In this document: piece after piece, positions 35,036 through 46,619 of the stretch
How positions within the stretch are numbered: position 1 is the first letter of the stretch
Layout: each line of letters opens with the position of its first letter
Assembly: GCF_945859705.1 (NCBI RefSeq)
Contig: NC_079136.1
Span: forward strand, 97,835,120 to 97,899,119
Origin: Episyrphus balteatus
Taxonomy: Eukaryota; Arthropoda; Insecta; Diptera; Syrphidae
Direction: 5' to 3'
DNA: 64,000 nt
Translations under genes and position numbers: made by a program
Notes under the pieces: generated by a model
Told to the model about the DNA's origin: nothing
Seen by the model: the letters and a program-made list of their open reading frames with translations, nothing else
Databases searched by the model: none

Positions 35036-36834
35036 GGACTTCCGGGACCCACTTTTTTGGAATTGTCTACCATCGTAATGTCATGGAAAAATGTTATCTC
35101 AACTTTTTTTTTTGTACGAATGCATAACTTGATATATAGTACCTATATCGCAAGTAAAAATAATTGTATATGCAACTCTATTTTTTCATACGGAGGGGTT
35201 AAAAAATTTGCACTTTTCTCGTTGTTTTTTTTAACATTAGTGTTTTCAAAATAGCGGAACACGCCACAACATTGCATAAACTATATATTATAGAACTGCT
35301 GGATATGTAAAACAAACTTGCATTTTAGAAGTTTGCCCAAGTTTGCACTCCGAAAATAAAGACCCCTTGAAAAAAACTCCTCAAAAGCGACCCTTACTTA
35401 TAGATTTTTATAAATATTATTTTATTGAGAAAATTTCTCCAGGGATACCTTTAAAAATATGTAAAAAAAATAGTGTTTCAAATTTCAAAAGAATCGGTGC
35501 AGTAGTTTTGAGGAGCACCGGCGTTGATAACATTAGTTGTGGGGATAACGATTTAAAGTTTTGAACTCTGGACTAAAAGACTAAAACGTTCCTAAGGGAA
35601 GTATTAAAATACTCAATTTGGCTGCAAGAGACCTACAATTTGAACACAATATTCTTGAGATATAAAACAATTTAACCCCTTGTAGCCCCATGTGACATTT
35701 CTGTAACAAACCGAAAAAGATTGCATAAAAGCTCTACAAACTATTTTTTTTTCTTTTGAAGCTTCTAATATACCTAATCTTTAAGTATTGCTTTATCGAA
35801 ATAGTACCTACTTCAAATTTCTAATAAATAGCACCAATAGTTTTTAATTGACAGTTAATGTTGAAAGTTGGGCTTTTTTTGAAAATAAGCTAATTTGTGT
35901 AAAAACTACGAAATTCAGAAAAAAAAAAGTTTTCATTAGTTTATTTTATTTTATTTTTGGATTTTAGGAAAGTGCCTAAAAATTAATATTAGATAGTTTT
36001 TTGCCTGAATTTTTGCATTTTTATATAAAAATAAATTATTTAAACTTTTTTTTACTCCCTAAATATCAAAATAACTAAGTAAATAATGACTTTATTGAAT
36101 TTTTAAAAAATACGTGTTTTATTAAAGATAAAGGCCATTCGATTGACTTATTAATTTTTAAATTTACGACCTTGGGTTACAAAAGGTTAATGCAAATAAA
36201 AAAAAAAAACAAAACTGGGTTTCCCAGCAAAAAAGTATGATTCAGTTTTTTGTTATTCTTAGGAACTTTAATATTTATTAGATTGAAGTCTTTAGTATTT
36301 GACTAAAAACTACTAGATCATTAACTAATATTATAATTATGTCCATAATATTGCAAAATTTTATACAAAATCAATTAAAAAACATCAACATTTTTTTTTT
36401 TTCAAAATTTCATCTTTAAAACTTAACTTCTCAAAAACTATTTGATGAAACAACTTAAGTCAAAAAATAAAATAAAGAATAGATTACTAACTTTAATATA
36501 GCACAGGATTGTAAGTGCATTTTCAGATTTTTTATATTTTTTTTTCTCCCGGCTAATCCAGGGGTAAGTGGGTAAGCACTTAAGTGGTTTTTACTGTAAC
36601 AAGAAAATGAAAATTTTTCCTTCCGAATAACTTTTTGGTCATTTGGTACCTATTTGATGTGGGAAATGTGCCTAAATATTTTTGGCCAGGTTTTAGACCA
36701 CTGTGGGTCGTTAAAATTTTCTGCTTGTTAGTCAGTCGTATGATACTTCACTTTATTTCTAACTGTTATTGCTGTTTTTTTGCCAATCCATCCCTTGTGC
36801 CCCCCCAGAAAAAAATCCTGCCCCTGCAATAGTT

Positions 36835-38100
36835 GATAAGTTCAAGCATTTGATCTTATGGAGGTCAATTTAAATTGTATAGTTAATGTATTTTGTTTAC
36901 TTTTTAAAGTGCCAGAAGAAGAAATACAGCAGCTTTTGGTTATAGATTTGATTTAAGACAATAAATTTAATAGGGTCTATAAATTCATATGATCATTTTT
37001 TGTCCAAACTCTTGCATCAGTCATTAATTATAAATACTTGTTGAGTTTATGGTAATTATAAGATCTATTAGAACCATAAATGCACTTTCAAAATTCGTAC
37101 ATATTTCCTTGAGTAAATATAAACGTCTTAAGTTGAATTAATGACGATAATTTCATCCAACAGATTAACAAACAAAATTTAACACCACAACAATAATTAT
37201 TCTCTATATAAAACATATTATTTTGTTTTCTCTGTAAAAACTCATGAAATGTCTATATAATGAACTTTCATCCATGAACCTGAACAAACACAGAGCTCGA
37301 GCTGAGTGAAATTTAATGAGGACATAAAACCAATAGTCCTGCACGAAAAGAAACATTCAAAAGGAAAACACAATTGCATTTGCCAACGGAAATGTGTTGT
37401 CTAAGTTTATTTTTATTCTATATGTTGCTGGCGTTGCTGTTTCATTTTGATTCTCTATTTTTCTTATTTATACATATTATCTAAGGAAACACGGAAAATC
37501 TTCAAGGACACACACCAACAATACTACCCACGAAGAGGAGACTAGCTTGGCTAGGCTGGGCAAAAAGGCAAGGCAAGACAAGGCTAGTCCAAGGCAGGAC
37601 CAACTCGACTCTTATTGGTTCAACTACTCCGACATTGCTTTTGTGTGTTTTGCAATAAATTGTGAAATGCTATACAATTGAGAAGCTCTAGTACATTTTG
37701 TTGTCAACTTAATCTGTTTGCTCGATAAGTTGAAAGCCATTTCAGACCTTTATACTTGTTTTTTTTTTATCGTTTTTTTGTTCTTCCTTTTGGATATTCA
37801 ATTGCACAATTCACACAATGAAGTTCGGTTATCAAACGTATCCCATCAAAGAACAAATTGATTTTCACGTCAGTTGTAATGACTTTGGATTTTTTTTTTT
37901 TTTTTTTGAGTTGAAAATAATGGGATTTGTAATGATATATTCGATATGGTTTTACCACTATGGTATCGAATTAAATTATATGGTTACAATCTTGTAGATG
38001 TGTATGTAGTTTACTTGACTTTTAACTCCTGAGACATTTGTGAAAAGACAAAAAAAAAAAACTATTAAGCTTTTAACTTTTTGACGTTTAAAGTATTATC
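36835..38100. other. No recognised feature
   Basis: AT-rich sequence with no supported ORF, repeat ends or RNA gene. The aggcaag-type short repeats near 37570-37600 are noted only. Confidence 0.4.
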
Positions 38101-38103
38101 TTG

Positions 38104-38220
38104 TCTTTTACTTTTGTGATATAGGTCGTATAGAGCAAGAACTCGAAATTACAATCGAACATGATATTAAAATGTTTTTGGTAGAGAACGCAAAGTGGGT
38201 CATTGTCTGTAGGTATATTG
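38104..38220 (-). mobile_element. Possible old fragment of repeat A
   Basis: gatataggt ... tggtagagaacgcaaagtgggt resembles the end of the A copy at 8330-8440 (gatataggtactat ... tggtagagaatgccaaaaaa). Short and diverged. Confidence 0.35.
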
Positions 38221-38879
38221 GAAAGAGGTTGTCTGCATGTATGTTTGTGTCATACGATATACCTCGAAAGTACAAACTTAGTCACTGAAATTTTCAGTCT
38301 TGGCAGGCAAGGGTTATACAGATCAACCCTTCAGGGAAAACTTTATTTTTCTCTAGATCTTAACATCATAGACAAATTGAATTCAAACTAAAGAAGCTAA
38401 AAGATTTAAAACGGCAGTGAAAGAGTTTAAAGTTTCCAGAAGTTCATTGAAACAACGGATGAAAGGCCGAAGAGTCTTAAACAGCAACTTACAGAGACCC
38501 AGAAAGGAAGCATATCATTCCTGTTTTATTGATTAAGATACGAGCTTTCACAGAAATTTAACTTTTATCGAATTTGATTCTCTATCTGATTCTATCCACA
38601 GAATTGTCTGCCATTAACCTCTCTAGTATGTAAGCCATTTCGGACCCTTAACGTTGCAAATCAAACTAGGTATGCTTTCTCGATAGTAATGAAGACTCAA
38701 GCGCAAATATGGTCAGTGGATGCAAGACCTTTTATACATTGTATTATTTCGGTCATGGAAAAGCTGACCAGCTTTCAGGTTTCAGCAAAAGAAATATCTC
38801 GAAAAGTGAAAGTTTCTAAATGACTTGGTTGTATGCCTTTCGCAGCAAGGGGCTTTTGCGGAAGAAATCTTTACATAGT

Positions 38880-39078
38880 TTAAGAGAAATTGAGATTATT
38901 GAGCTTGATATTTGAAAAGCATTTCATAGAGTTTGGCATCAAGCTCTCATAGCTTAAATGAGTGGATTTGCTACTGATGATTCTTTGCTTCGTTTGATAA
39001 AAAGCAATTTTGTTGAACTTTCAATACAAGTGGTATTGGACAGTCTACATTTCACAAAATATATGCTGGTGTGCCCTA
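38880..39078 (+). pseudogene. LINE reverse-transcriptase fragment, left part
   Basis: In one frame: ELDI*KAFHRVWHQALIA, then MSGFATDDSLLRLIKSNF, and near 39060-39076 AGVP. This matches the palm of LINE RTs (LDISKAFDRVWH ... GVPQG) with in-frame stops, so it is decayed. It is cut at the Pro codon by the TIR element 39079-40208 and resumes at 40209. Less certain RT-derived sequence may extend left. Confidence 0.7.
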
Positions 39079-39633
39079 CACTGAGGGAAAAAAAAACGTA
39101 ACGTAAAATGTAATAGTTTCAACGTTGATTTAAAGCTGAAACACAATCACGCTTCAGGGCGTCGCTTCGTTGCGTTACGTTGAGAAATCCTCAAAGCGCG
39201 CTTCTGTCACTTTGACTTTGAACAGCTGATTGCAACATAAAATCTGCTGTCAAATAAAAAAAAACACAGTCACTCACAAAATTATTAGGCCAAGTCTTTA
39301 TCTTGATTTAATTGTGGAAAAATGAAAAAGGATATTAATGTTTTTAAAAAATGCATAGAAATTTGTTTATTCTTTAATCCTATAGTTATAAAAACAAAAC
39401 CAATCAAAATATATTGTTTTTAACAATAAAACTCAGTCTAAAACATCATTAATTTTTTTTTGTTTTTAATACGTAAATTGTTTTGATTTAAAATATCTCG
39501 ATGTCGTTTTTTTGTGCAAAATCTATATAGAGAAATTAACAAACACACATAGTTTTGCAATAATTTATTTTTTTTTATTCACATTTGGCGCAATAATAAT
39601 GTGGGTGACTGTAACTATGTCTGTTAAATGTCA

Positions 39634-39678
39634 GAAAGCGAGCAAAAGTTCAGTCTGGTTGAACTTTTGCTCGCTTTC
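39634..39678. repeat. Perfect 19-bp inverted repeat with 7-nt loop
   Basis: gaaagcgagcaaaagttca, loop gtctggt, then the exact reverse complement. Confidence 0.9.
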
Positions 39679-39932
39679 TTACGTTTCCTTACGTTTGTCA
39701 AAAAAAGCGTACGTAGGAAAAGCGTCATTGTGTGAGGATACACAGATTTCCTATAGTTGAACTTTTCGCAGTTGTCAAAATCGACGGCAAAGCGTGATTG
39801 TGTTTCAGCTTTTAATGTTGCAAACACTAACATAAAACATCTTAAATTAAAATAGAAATAGCGTACCTATGAAATTTTTTATTTTTGTCGGACTTCAGCT
39901 TTTGTTGCATTTTATCACCCTTATTTCCAACA

Positions 39933-40003
39933 GTGAGATAGCACGTCAATAAAGCATTCGCCTAGTAACCCAAGAGTTTTAGGTTCGATCCCCAGTGGCT
40001 GCC
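39933..40003 (+). other. tRNA-like segment (pol III promoter boxes)
   Basis: Begins gtgagatagcacgtcaataa; contains a B box AGGTTCGATCC at about 39991 and is followed by a run of about 20 T, a strong pol III stop. Folding into a full cloverleaf is poor, so it is a tRNA-derived relic. Confidence 0.55.
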
Positions 40004-40208
40004 AATTTTTTTTTTTTTTTTTTTAATAAATTGATGTTTTTTTTTCAAAGTTGAAACAACTTTGATTTAAAGATGTTTTATAACAGCAAACCACTTTAAA
40101 CAAACGATGTTCTACTTTGATTTTAACATTTTCATCTTCAACGCAAAATTATTCCGAAAAATAGTCAACGTGGTTTTCGTTAATTTTAAGTTTTTTTTTC
40201 CCTCAGTG

Positions 40209-40290
40209 AGGGACCTGTTTCAGAGCTTACTACATTCACTACATAAGCTATGTACATAAACTACATCAGCGACCTCAAAATCAATACAAG
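40209..40290 (+). pseudogene. LINE reverse-transcriptase fragment, right part
   Basis: Reads GPVSELTTFTT*AMYINYISDLK, aligning with the (Q)GSVLSPxLxxLYINDL segment that follows GVPQG in LINE RTs. It continues the fragment that ends at 39078 and has an in-frame stop. Confidence 0.6.
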
Positions 40291-40679
40291 TTAAGTCCGA
40301 TTGAACGTAGGGTAATACTTTACTTATTATGGTCTAAATAGTGCAAATGTACATAAAAGTGTTTCGAGAAGTTCAATAGGCCGCTTATAGCGGTATTTGA
40401 CCCAAAAAGTTATCAAAATTATTTGTTGGTATTTTTAATTAAAAAAGGTTCTTCTACATACAAAAATTACTTAGGTACTATATTTTACAATTAATTAATT
40501 AACCAATAAGATATTTAAATATAAAAAAGTTACACATACGCCACAGTGACCCTCAGTTAGGACACAAACAAAATAATTAAACAAACTAATAGCTGACTAT
40601 ACCAATTACACCAGTTCACCTTTGTTGACTAATAAATGTTAAAATTTTACATATGGAATGCTAGGATTTTGGAGCAATG

Positions 40680-41122
40680 AGGTCTGTTTAATGAAAAAAA
40701 TCTAGAACAGAACAGATCAGAGTAGCACAAGTTTGTAAATACTGTCAGAAAAAGAAAGAACAGAAAATTTCAACATTGTATTTAACAAGATTTACAGTTG
40801 TCTATATCAGTTGCAAAATTTTAAATTCAAAAATCTTTTCTTGAAATGATTTTTTACTAAAATAAATAATTTAATAGCACTTTTAATATTCCCGTAATAT
40901 TTTGTTTTATTAATCAAAAACTCTTAAGAAATTCTCTTATTTTTATCACAACTAAACAAACTGCTGATAATTGACACTTTTCACTCACTTGCTCTACCCC
41001 AAAAGTAGAAGCAGAAAAACTTGAACTTTTCTGTGTTGAGCAACTTCATGAAACACAAAAACTTGTACTTTTCCGATCTTTTGTGTTCTTTTCTGTGCGG
41101 ATCAGATTCATTAAACAGACCT
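40680..41122. mobile_element. MITE with AGGTCTGTTTAATGAA TIRs, 443 bp
   Basis: Left end aggtctgtttaatgaa; the right end is its exact reverse complement. AT-rich interior with no supported ORF; target duplication unclear. Confidence 0.7.
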
Positions 41123-41440
41123 ATTAAGTATTGCAAGCAAAAATGGGTGAAGTATTTTTTACCAGCTAACCCATGCAGAAAACAAATTATAAACCAAAAT
41201 GGCGAAAGTTGGCCGAACTTTTTATTTTCTTACCTGATAGGAAAAAAAGCTGCGAAAATTATGCAGTACTAGGGTTTTAAGCACAAAAGACTACTATGTT
41301 ACTTTTTTGTTAATTTTTCTTTTTCAGCTTTCGTATGAAAAACACTTTAAACTCTCTCCCACCTAAATGATCAAAATAAAAAATGAAACTTCTTTAATTG
41401 AAAAAAAGTGCTTTAAATACAAAAAATAATATTAAAAACC

Positions 41441-41820
41441 ACAGTACACATAAAAAGGTAATATCTTCCAAGCTGACATTGGTCGCCAAATTGTCAGCAC
41501 ATGACAATTTGGCGACCAATGTCAGCTACTGTAATTCTTTTAAATTACCGACGGAAAACGCACAAAAACCGAAAAACCGGGCACACCACTATTTTTTTAA
41601 CAATATTCGACCATTTTCCGCGAAGAAACACGAAGAAAATTTGTTATTTTTCAATTTATAATTTTTTCAAATGACATTTTATAAATTAAAAGAAAAACAA
41701 ATTTCCTGTTTACTGCTATTGAAATATAAAAATTAAAGACTGACCTGACAGATTGGTGCCCATTTTTATAAAACAAATTTTTACAAGGTTCGGAAGATAT
41801 TACCTTATTATGTGTACTGT
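41441..41820. mobile_element. MITE with ACAGTACACAT TIRs, 380 bp
   Basis: Ends ACAGTACACATAAAAAGG and, inverted, ACAGTACACATAATAAGG, continuing through TAATATCTTCC on both sides (about 29 bp). Holds a perfect 25-bp hairpin at 41472-41526 near its left end. The ORF spanning it is not credible. Confidence 0.75.
41472..41526. repeat. Perfect 25-bp hairpin with 5-nt loop
   Basis: Arms 41472-41496 (gctgacattggtcgccaaat...) and 41502-41526 are exact reverse complements around GCACA. Confidence 0.92.
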
Positions 41821-44325
41821 AATTAAAAACAACTTATAAATAAAAAAAAAGTCGATCCGGCAAAGACCAAATTTTGACTTAGAACGCCTAACCCAACTCT
41901 GCTTTTCCCTCTCATTATAATATTCAACAATTTAAAACAAAAACACATGTCTAAGTATCATTATTTCTTAAGAAAATTAAAAAAAAAAAAAAACAAATGA
42001 AGGGCAATATTTACATCTTCTAACTTACGAAAAATATGTTTTTTTTTCACAAATTAAATGATTTTCCAATCTTCTAAAACTCATGTATTCTGCTCCAAGC
42101 AAAAAAAACAAATTTTTTAAGAGATAGCAAAACTTTGGGTTAATTTTATAAAATTTACAAGAATCCTACGCATTACCATTCTTTGTCAAATTAACAAAAA
42201 AAAATTATTTGTATTTTCTAAGAAACAAAACAATATTTAAATTATTGCTTTATTTTCTATACAAAAATAAAACTTTTCCATTTACTCTGCATCATCAACC
42301 TAATTTAAAATGCAAGAAAATCCTGTGAAGAAACAAAAATTTACAATCAGACTTCAGAAACATTAAAATGCCCAAACCCATCACTCCTTGTCATCGGGGG
42401 ACAAAAGTTTTTTCTAAATGCCAAGTCCCCAGCAGCCTGATGTCAGTCCTGGACATAAAGAAGAGTCTAATATCAGTGTTTTAAAGAAACCAATCATGCT
42501 AATGTCATATACTCCCTCAAGTCATTAAGATTTCATTCAGCTTTATCCAAAACTTTATACCACTTCACAAAATGCAACTTTTGCCTTTGCTTCAGAAAGA
42601 AAATTCGAATGAAAAATCATAAAGAAAACTGGATAAAAATCGATTTATTTTTCCTCTCAAGGTATATTTTGGATAAAGATAAAACCTTTAAAGATAATAT
42701 AATTTTATGTATGAAAAGGAAAGGATCATAATGCGATGGGGTTGTTCTTAATTACTTTCCCACTTTGGTATTATCCAAAAGTGTAGGTAGATGGGTTTTT
42801 TATAAATAGGTACATACTCGTAAATATAAATCGCAATTAATTTATTTTGAGACAGTCATTCCTGACTTTTAACATGTCTGTTTAACAATCCATAGATACA
42901 AGATACCCAACCTATACATTATTTTATATGAAAAGGTAACCAATCGATAAAACCTTTGTTAACATTTTCATGAACCTTATATATCTTGGTTCAATATTAT
43001 GGAAATATTATTCCTTGCCAAACATGTATATGCCCTTGGGAGTTTTATATTGAAATAAACGGTATCTACGTAGAGTATTGACATAGTAGGCAATCGCAGA
43101 AATTTATCTTTTGGGGGCAATACAAAAGTTTAGTATTCAATATTTATGAAAGTCTGACGAAACCTTCATTTTTTTTAAGGATATACAACATAGATATTTA
43201 ACGTTTGTAGAAAAAGGGACATTCCTTTGTATAGGTACCTAACTTTTACCCACAAAAGTTTGTCGGTTTTATCATTAGTTCAATTTTGGGTATATTAAAT
43301 TTAGGATAATAATAACTACAAAGTATGAAAAGGAAGTCTTGGTGAATTCAACATTTTTTTGTATCTATTGTTCGAAAATTTAAAAAAATGAGCTATTTTT
43401 ATATTTTGTACAAATTGCTAAATATATAAACTTTTTAAATTAAACAATTCAAGAACCCAAAATTGTCTTAAGAAGCCTCTGAAAATAGCTTTGAGCTATA
43501 AGCAACTTGGGAAAAAGTTGACAAAGTCAGCTATTTATCAACTTAACATGTTTTACTTTGAACTATGAAGTAGCGTGCTTGTGTTGAATTGGGAACATAA
43601 ATCAATTGATGCTTTGAAGTCTTGCGTTGTTGATGGTAATTTTTTTTTTGTAGTTGAATTTAATTATATTCAATTCAATTTTATATTAACCATAAAATTT
43701 AAACGTGATTAGAGATTTTGTGAACATCGAGGCAGAAGCGGTTCAAATGGGTTTAACCGTCGTCATAGAAAAACATACCCATCTCCGAAGAGATTTTGGA
43801 CAAAACGTACCATGGATAGCTTCGAGGCAGTCAAAGTTCTTATCTACAATGCACCACCTCTGAAATTAAACGAATAATAACCACTTTTCAACCGTTGCTA
43901 CGAGTATTTTGAAGAGGTAATTAACCTGCAAAGCTCTCTACCGAGGAACTTAAGTGTCCCTACGCAATACTCTTATTGTCTCAGTCCTTCCGTATCCTTG
44001 TATGACGCAGAGGCATAGTCTTTGACGAAGGCGGATCAAAAGTCTGTAGATAAGAGATTTCTAGTGAAAAATTCTTTGGAGGTTTTTTGGTAACTTCTTC
44101 ATTGATGCGGTAGAACAAGAAGATACTAATTCGGATCAGTCGATTTTTGTGGTGCAGCTAAGTTAATTGGTGTAAGTGGACCCGTGGTGTGAAGTTAGCT
44201 AAAGGTGACTGAAGTCGCAATCCCCATACTAGAGACCTAGACGACTTTGGTCTTTGGACATGCGGCACATCGTGCGGCAACCAGTGCTCCAATATAGAAA
44301 GAGGACCAAGAACTCGTTTTAGGGC
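41821..44325. other. No recognised gene
   Basis: AT-rich to about 43700. From about 43730 to 44320 base composition is more even, as in decayed transposon coding DNA, but no motif could be named in any frame. Confidence 0.35.
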
Positions 44326-44760
44326 CAGAGGCGCACGTTGATTTGCCGGGGCCCAGGGGCATGAATTAATCTTGGGCTCCTTTGATATTTGGGAGCCTCT
44401 TTGATACCTATAGAAAATAAGAACTAATTTAAAGTAGGTATTCGCCCTACTTTTGTTTTTTTGGGCCCCTGATGTATCATTTGTTTTTCGCTAAGACTGT
44501 TCAAGTAACATTTTTGGGGCTCTAAGACAATATTATAATTTATTTTTTTTTGGGGCCCTTGAGGTAATAATTTTTTTTTTGAAATGAAGTATTATGTATT
44601 ACACTGAAGAACATAATCTGTCTCTCTTTTGTCCGAAGTTATTCATGTCAAATATCTTATCTTACTTTTATAAGTAACGAACTTTTTTCCAGTCGAGGCC
44701 CTGGCATGTTGGGGGCCCCGGGGCACCGCCCTGCTTGACCCAATGGTGTGTACGCCCCCG
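44326..44760. mobile_element. Possible hAT-like MITE, about 435 bp
   Basis: Left end cagaggcgcacgttg runs to gccggggccc; the right end reversed reads cgggggcgtacacacc and then ccccggggccc. The flanks tttagggc and gtgaggc-type (gtgagggc) share 6 of 8 bases. Weak TIRs, so tentative. Confidence 0.45.
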
Positions 44761-44915
44761 GTGAGGGCAACTAAATTTAGCGTGCGGAACTGGAAGCACT
44801 TGGATAAGGAAATAGCTGGCTGAAGAAGATTATTGGTTTAGGCGTTAATTCACAATGGATTGGAGTAATGTCTTAACTTAAGGCGCTGCAGTGCTGGCTA
44901 GTCAGGGAACCCTTA

Positions 44916-45556
44916 TAGCCCAGTCGAATTAAACATTTCAAATGGAAAAAATTAGATCGTGCAATTTTTTTTCATAGGATGATAGAGGGGATCACTGAGA
45001 GCTTAAAACCAGTTTTTCGGGATAATCGATGTCTTGCTAGACATCAGTTATAATATTTACTAATTTTGTTTAAAACGACACTTACCGATTTTGAGATAGT
45101 TCCTTTTGTTTATAAAACTTCAGGAATTTGCAAAAACTAACATTGCAGCTAGATTTCTCATCCCCAAAAACATATAAAAACACTCCCATATTGCGTTGAT
45201 CCTTAAATCTATAATCAAAGCGGGTATAAAGTTTAAGCTGAGTAGGGGTATAGTTTTTTCAAATTAACTCGAAAAATATGGGTCATATAGAAAAATTTAT
45301 TATGATTTAAGTTATAGAAAATAAAATTTTCTACAAGTTTTACATATATAATTTTTGTCAAAAATTAAAAATGGCCGAGTTATTCACTAAAACGTATTTT
45401 ACCTTTAAACCAAAATGGCGGCTTAAGCACAAGGTCGATTTTCCCGAAAAACTGGTTTTAAGCTCTCAGTGATCCCCTCTACCGTCCTATGAAAAAAATT
45501 GCACGATCTAATTATTTCCATTTCAGCTTAATTTTTTGTACATCCCGACTGGGCTA
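44916..45556. mobile_element. MITE with about 115-bp TIRs and TTA duplication, 641 bp
   Basis: TTA at 44913-44915 and 45557-45559. TIRs start TAGCCCAGTCG and match over roughly 115 bp (gatcgtgcaat, gaggggatcactgagagctt, aaaaccagtttttcggga in both). TTA duplication fits PIF/Harbinger. No transposase. Confidence 0.85.
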
Positions 45557-45559
45557 TTA

Positions 45560-46619
45560 AGGTAAGCACACAAGTAAAAAGAGCACATGCAATTTTGTGC
45601 ACTTTTTATTCAAGATGGCGGATCAAAATTTGCTACTGTGCTCTTGCTTAGTATACATTTCTATGTACCTTTCATGTTCATACTTACATCTGTTTATGTT
45701 ATCTAATTCTTGCTAGCTTTAAAGCAAATTTCTTTGAATTGTTTTTACTTGTTACTTTCAAAGTGTCAATTTCTAATTCAATTTTTATAATAGCAATTTG
45801 TTGAATTGCAATGAGAAGAAAATTCAATTGACGTGTGCTAATTAATATTAAGTTTATGTGACGGTTAGGTTTCGAATAACAAAGTTTCTCATTGAACTTT
45901 AAAAATCATATTAAGTTGAGTAGTTGCACTTAATATAAATATCGCATTCTTTTGTGTGACGTTAGGTAAATATTTAAATATCGTATTTTGAACTTTAACA
46001 AAGTCATACTCTATGGAATTGTAATTTCTTTACATAAAAAGTCTTTTATATACACAGCAATTGGACTGAAACATTTCTTATTGATTTTTTTGTTTTATTT
46101 TCGTAAACTTAAATGATATGAATTGTATATTTATATAGGTACCATACAAGCTTATATTAATACCATTTCTTAATTAACAACAATCATAAAAAGCGAATTT
46201 CACTAGGTTTATCATAAAATATATCATCAAAAAGAAGTCCATTTTTACCTGAGGTCTAAAAATAAAATTCCATTAATAATATTCTCAACGCCAGATTTTT
46301 CTCAGTTCAACACGAAGAACGATTACAACTGGTAATCCCAAATAAATTATAATTGACAGCGGTTTGACCTAATTCCATTTAATATTTTATCTACACTTTG
46401 AATACTTTGAATACAGACCGAGAGCCTGCATCAGATTGGTGTGATTGGGTGTGAGTGATAGCAAAAAATGATTGGCGTTTTTGAAAAGGTTTTTATTAAG
46501 GTCTTTAGTAATTAAAATGCAATAACGATGCAGTTATTATTATATGGGGTGTAAGATGTACTGCTACCTATAAGATCTATTTTACCCCCCTTTTAAGCTA
46601 TATGAGTTAGTACCTCATT
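45560..46619. other. No recognised feature
   Basis: AT-rich intergenic or intronic sequence; nothing supported. Confidence 0.4.

Larger units (their letters stand above)
31976..35159 (+). mobile_element. Repeat 'A' copy with expanded satellite, split by an LTR element
   Basis: Begins tgcacgactggggtcgcacg and ends cgcaagtaaaa, like the copies at 17306 and 8316 (reverse). The left part to about 32778 and the right part from 35035 match continuous sequence in the 8.3-kb copy. The satellite between has grown to about 390 bp and received an LTR retrotransposon. No ORF of its own. Confidence 0.8.
31635..36826 (+). mobile_element. hAT-like element, full length with nested insertions
   Basis: Flanked by 8-bp CAATAGTT duplications. 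The left end CATAGGCGGATCCAGGG runs into a G run and CACGTGCCCC; the right end, reversed, is CAGGGGCAGGAT followed by a G run, giving short TIRs. An 8-bp duplication and a CAGGGGCGGAT-type end fit the hAT superfamily. Without the nested repeat A (31976-35159) it would be about 2 kb, and no transposase is seen. The copy at 16437-18734 is its relative. Confidence 0.82.
39079..40208. mobile_element. TIR element (CACTGAGGG ends) with tRNA-like core, 1,130 bp
   Basis: The left end CACTGAGGGAAAAAAAAA is inverted exactly at the right end. Subterminal inverted copies include aaagctgaaacacaatcacg (39132 onward) against 39787-39815. It also holds a perfect hairpin (39634-39678) and a tRNA-like segment (39933-40003). 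It splits a LINE RT fragment. No transposase is seen; CAC-type ends occur in several superfamilies, so none is assigned. Confidence 0.75.
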
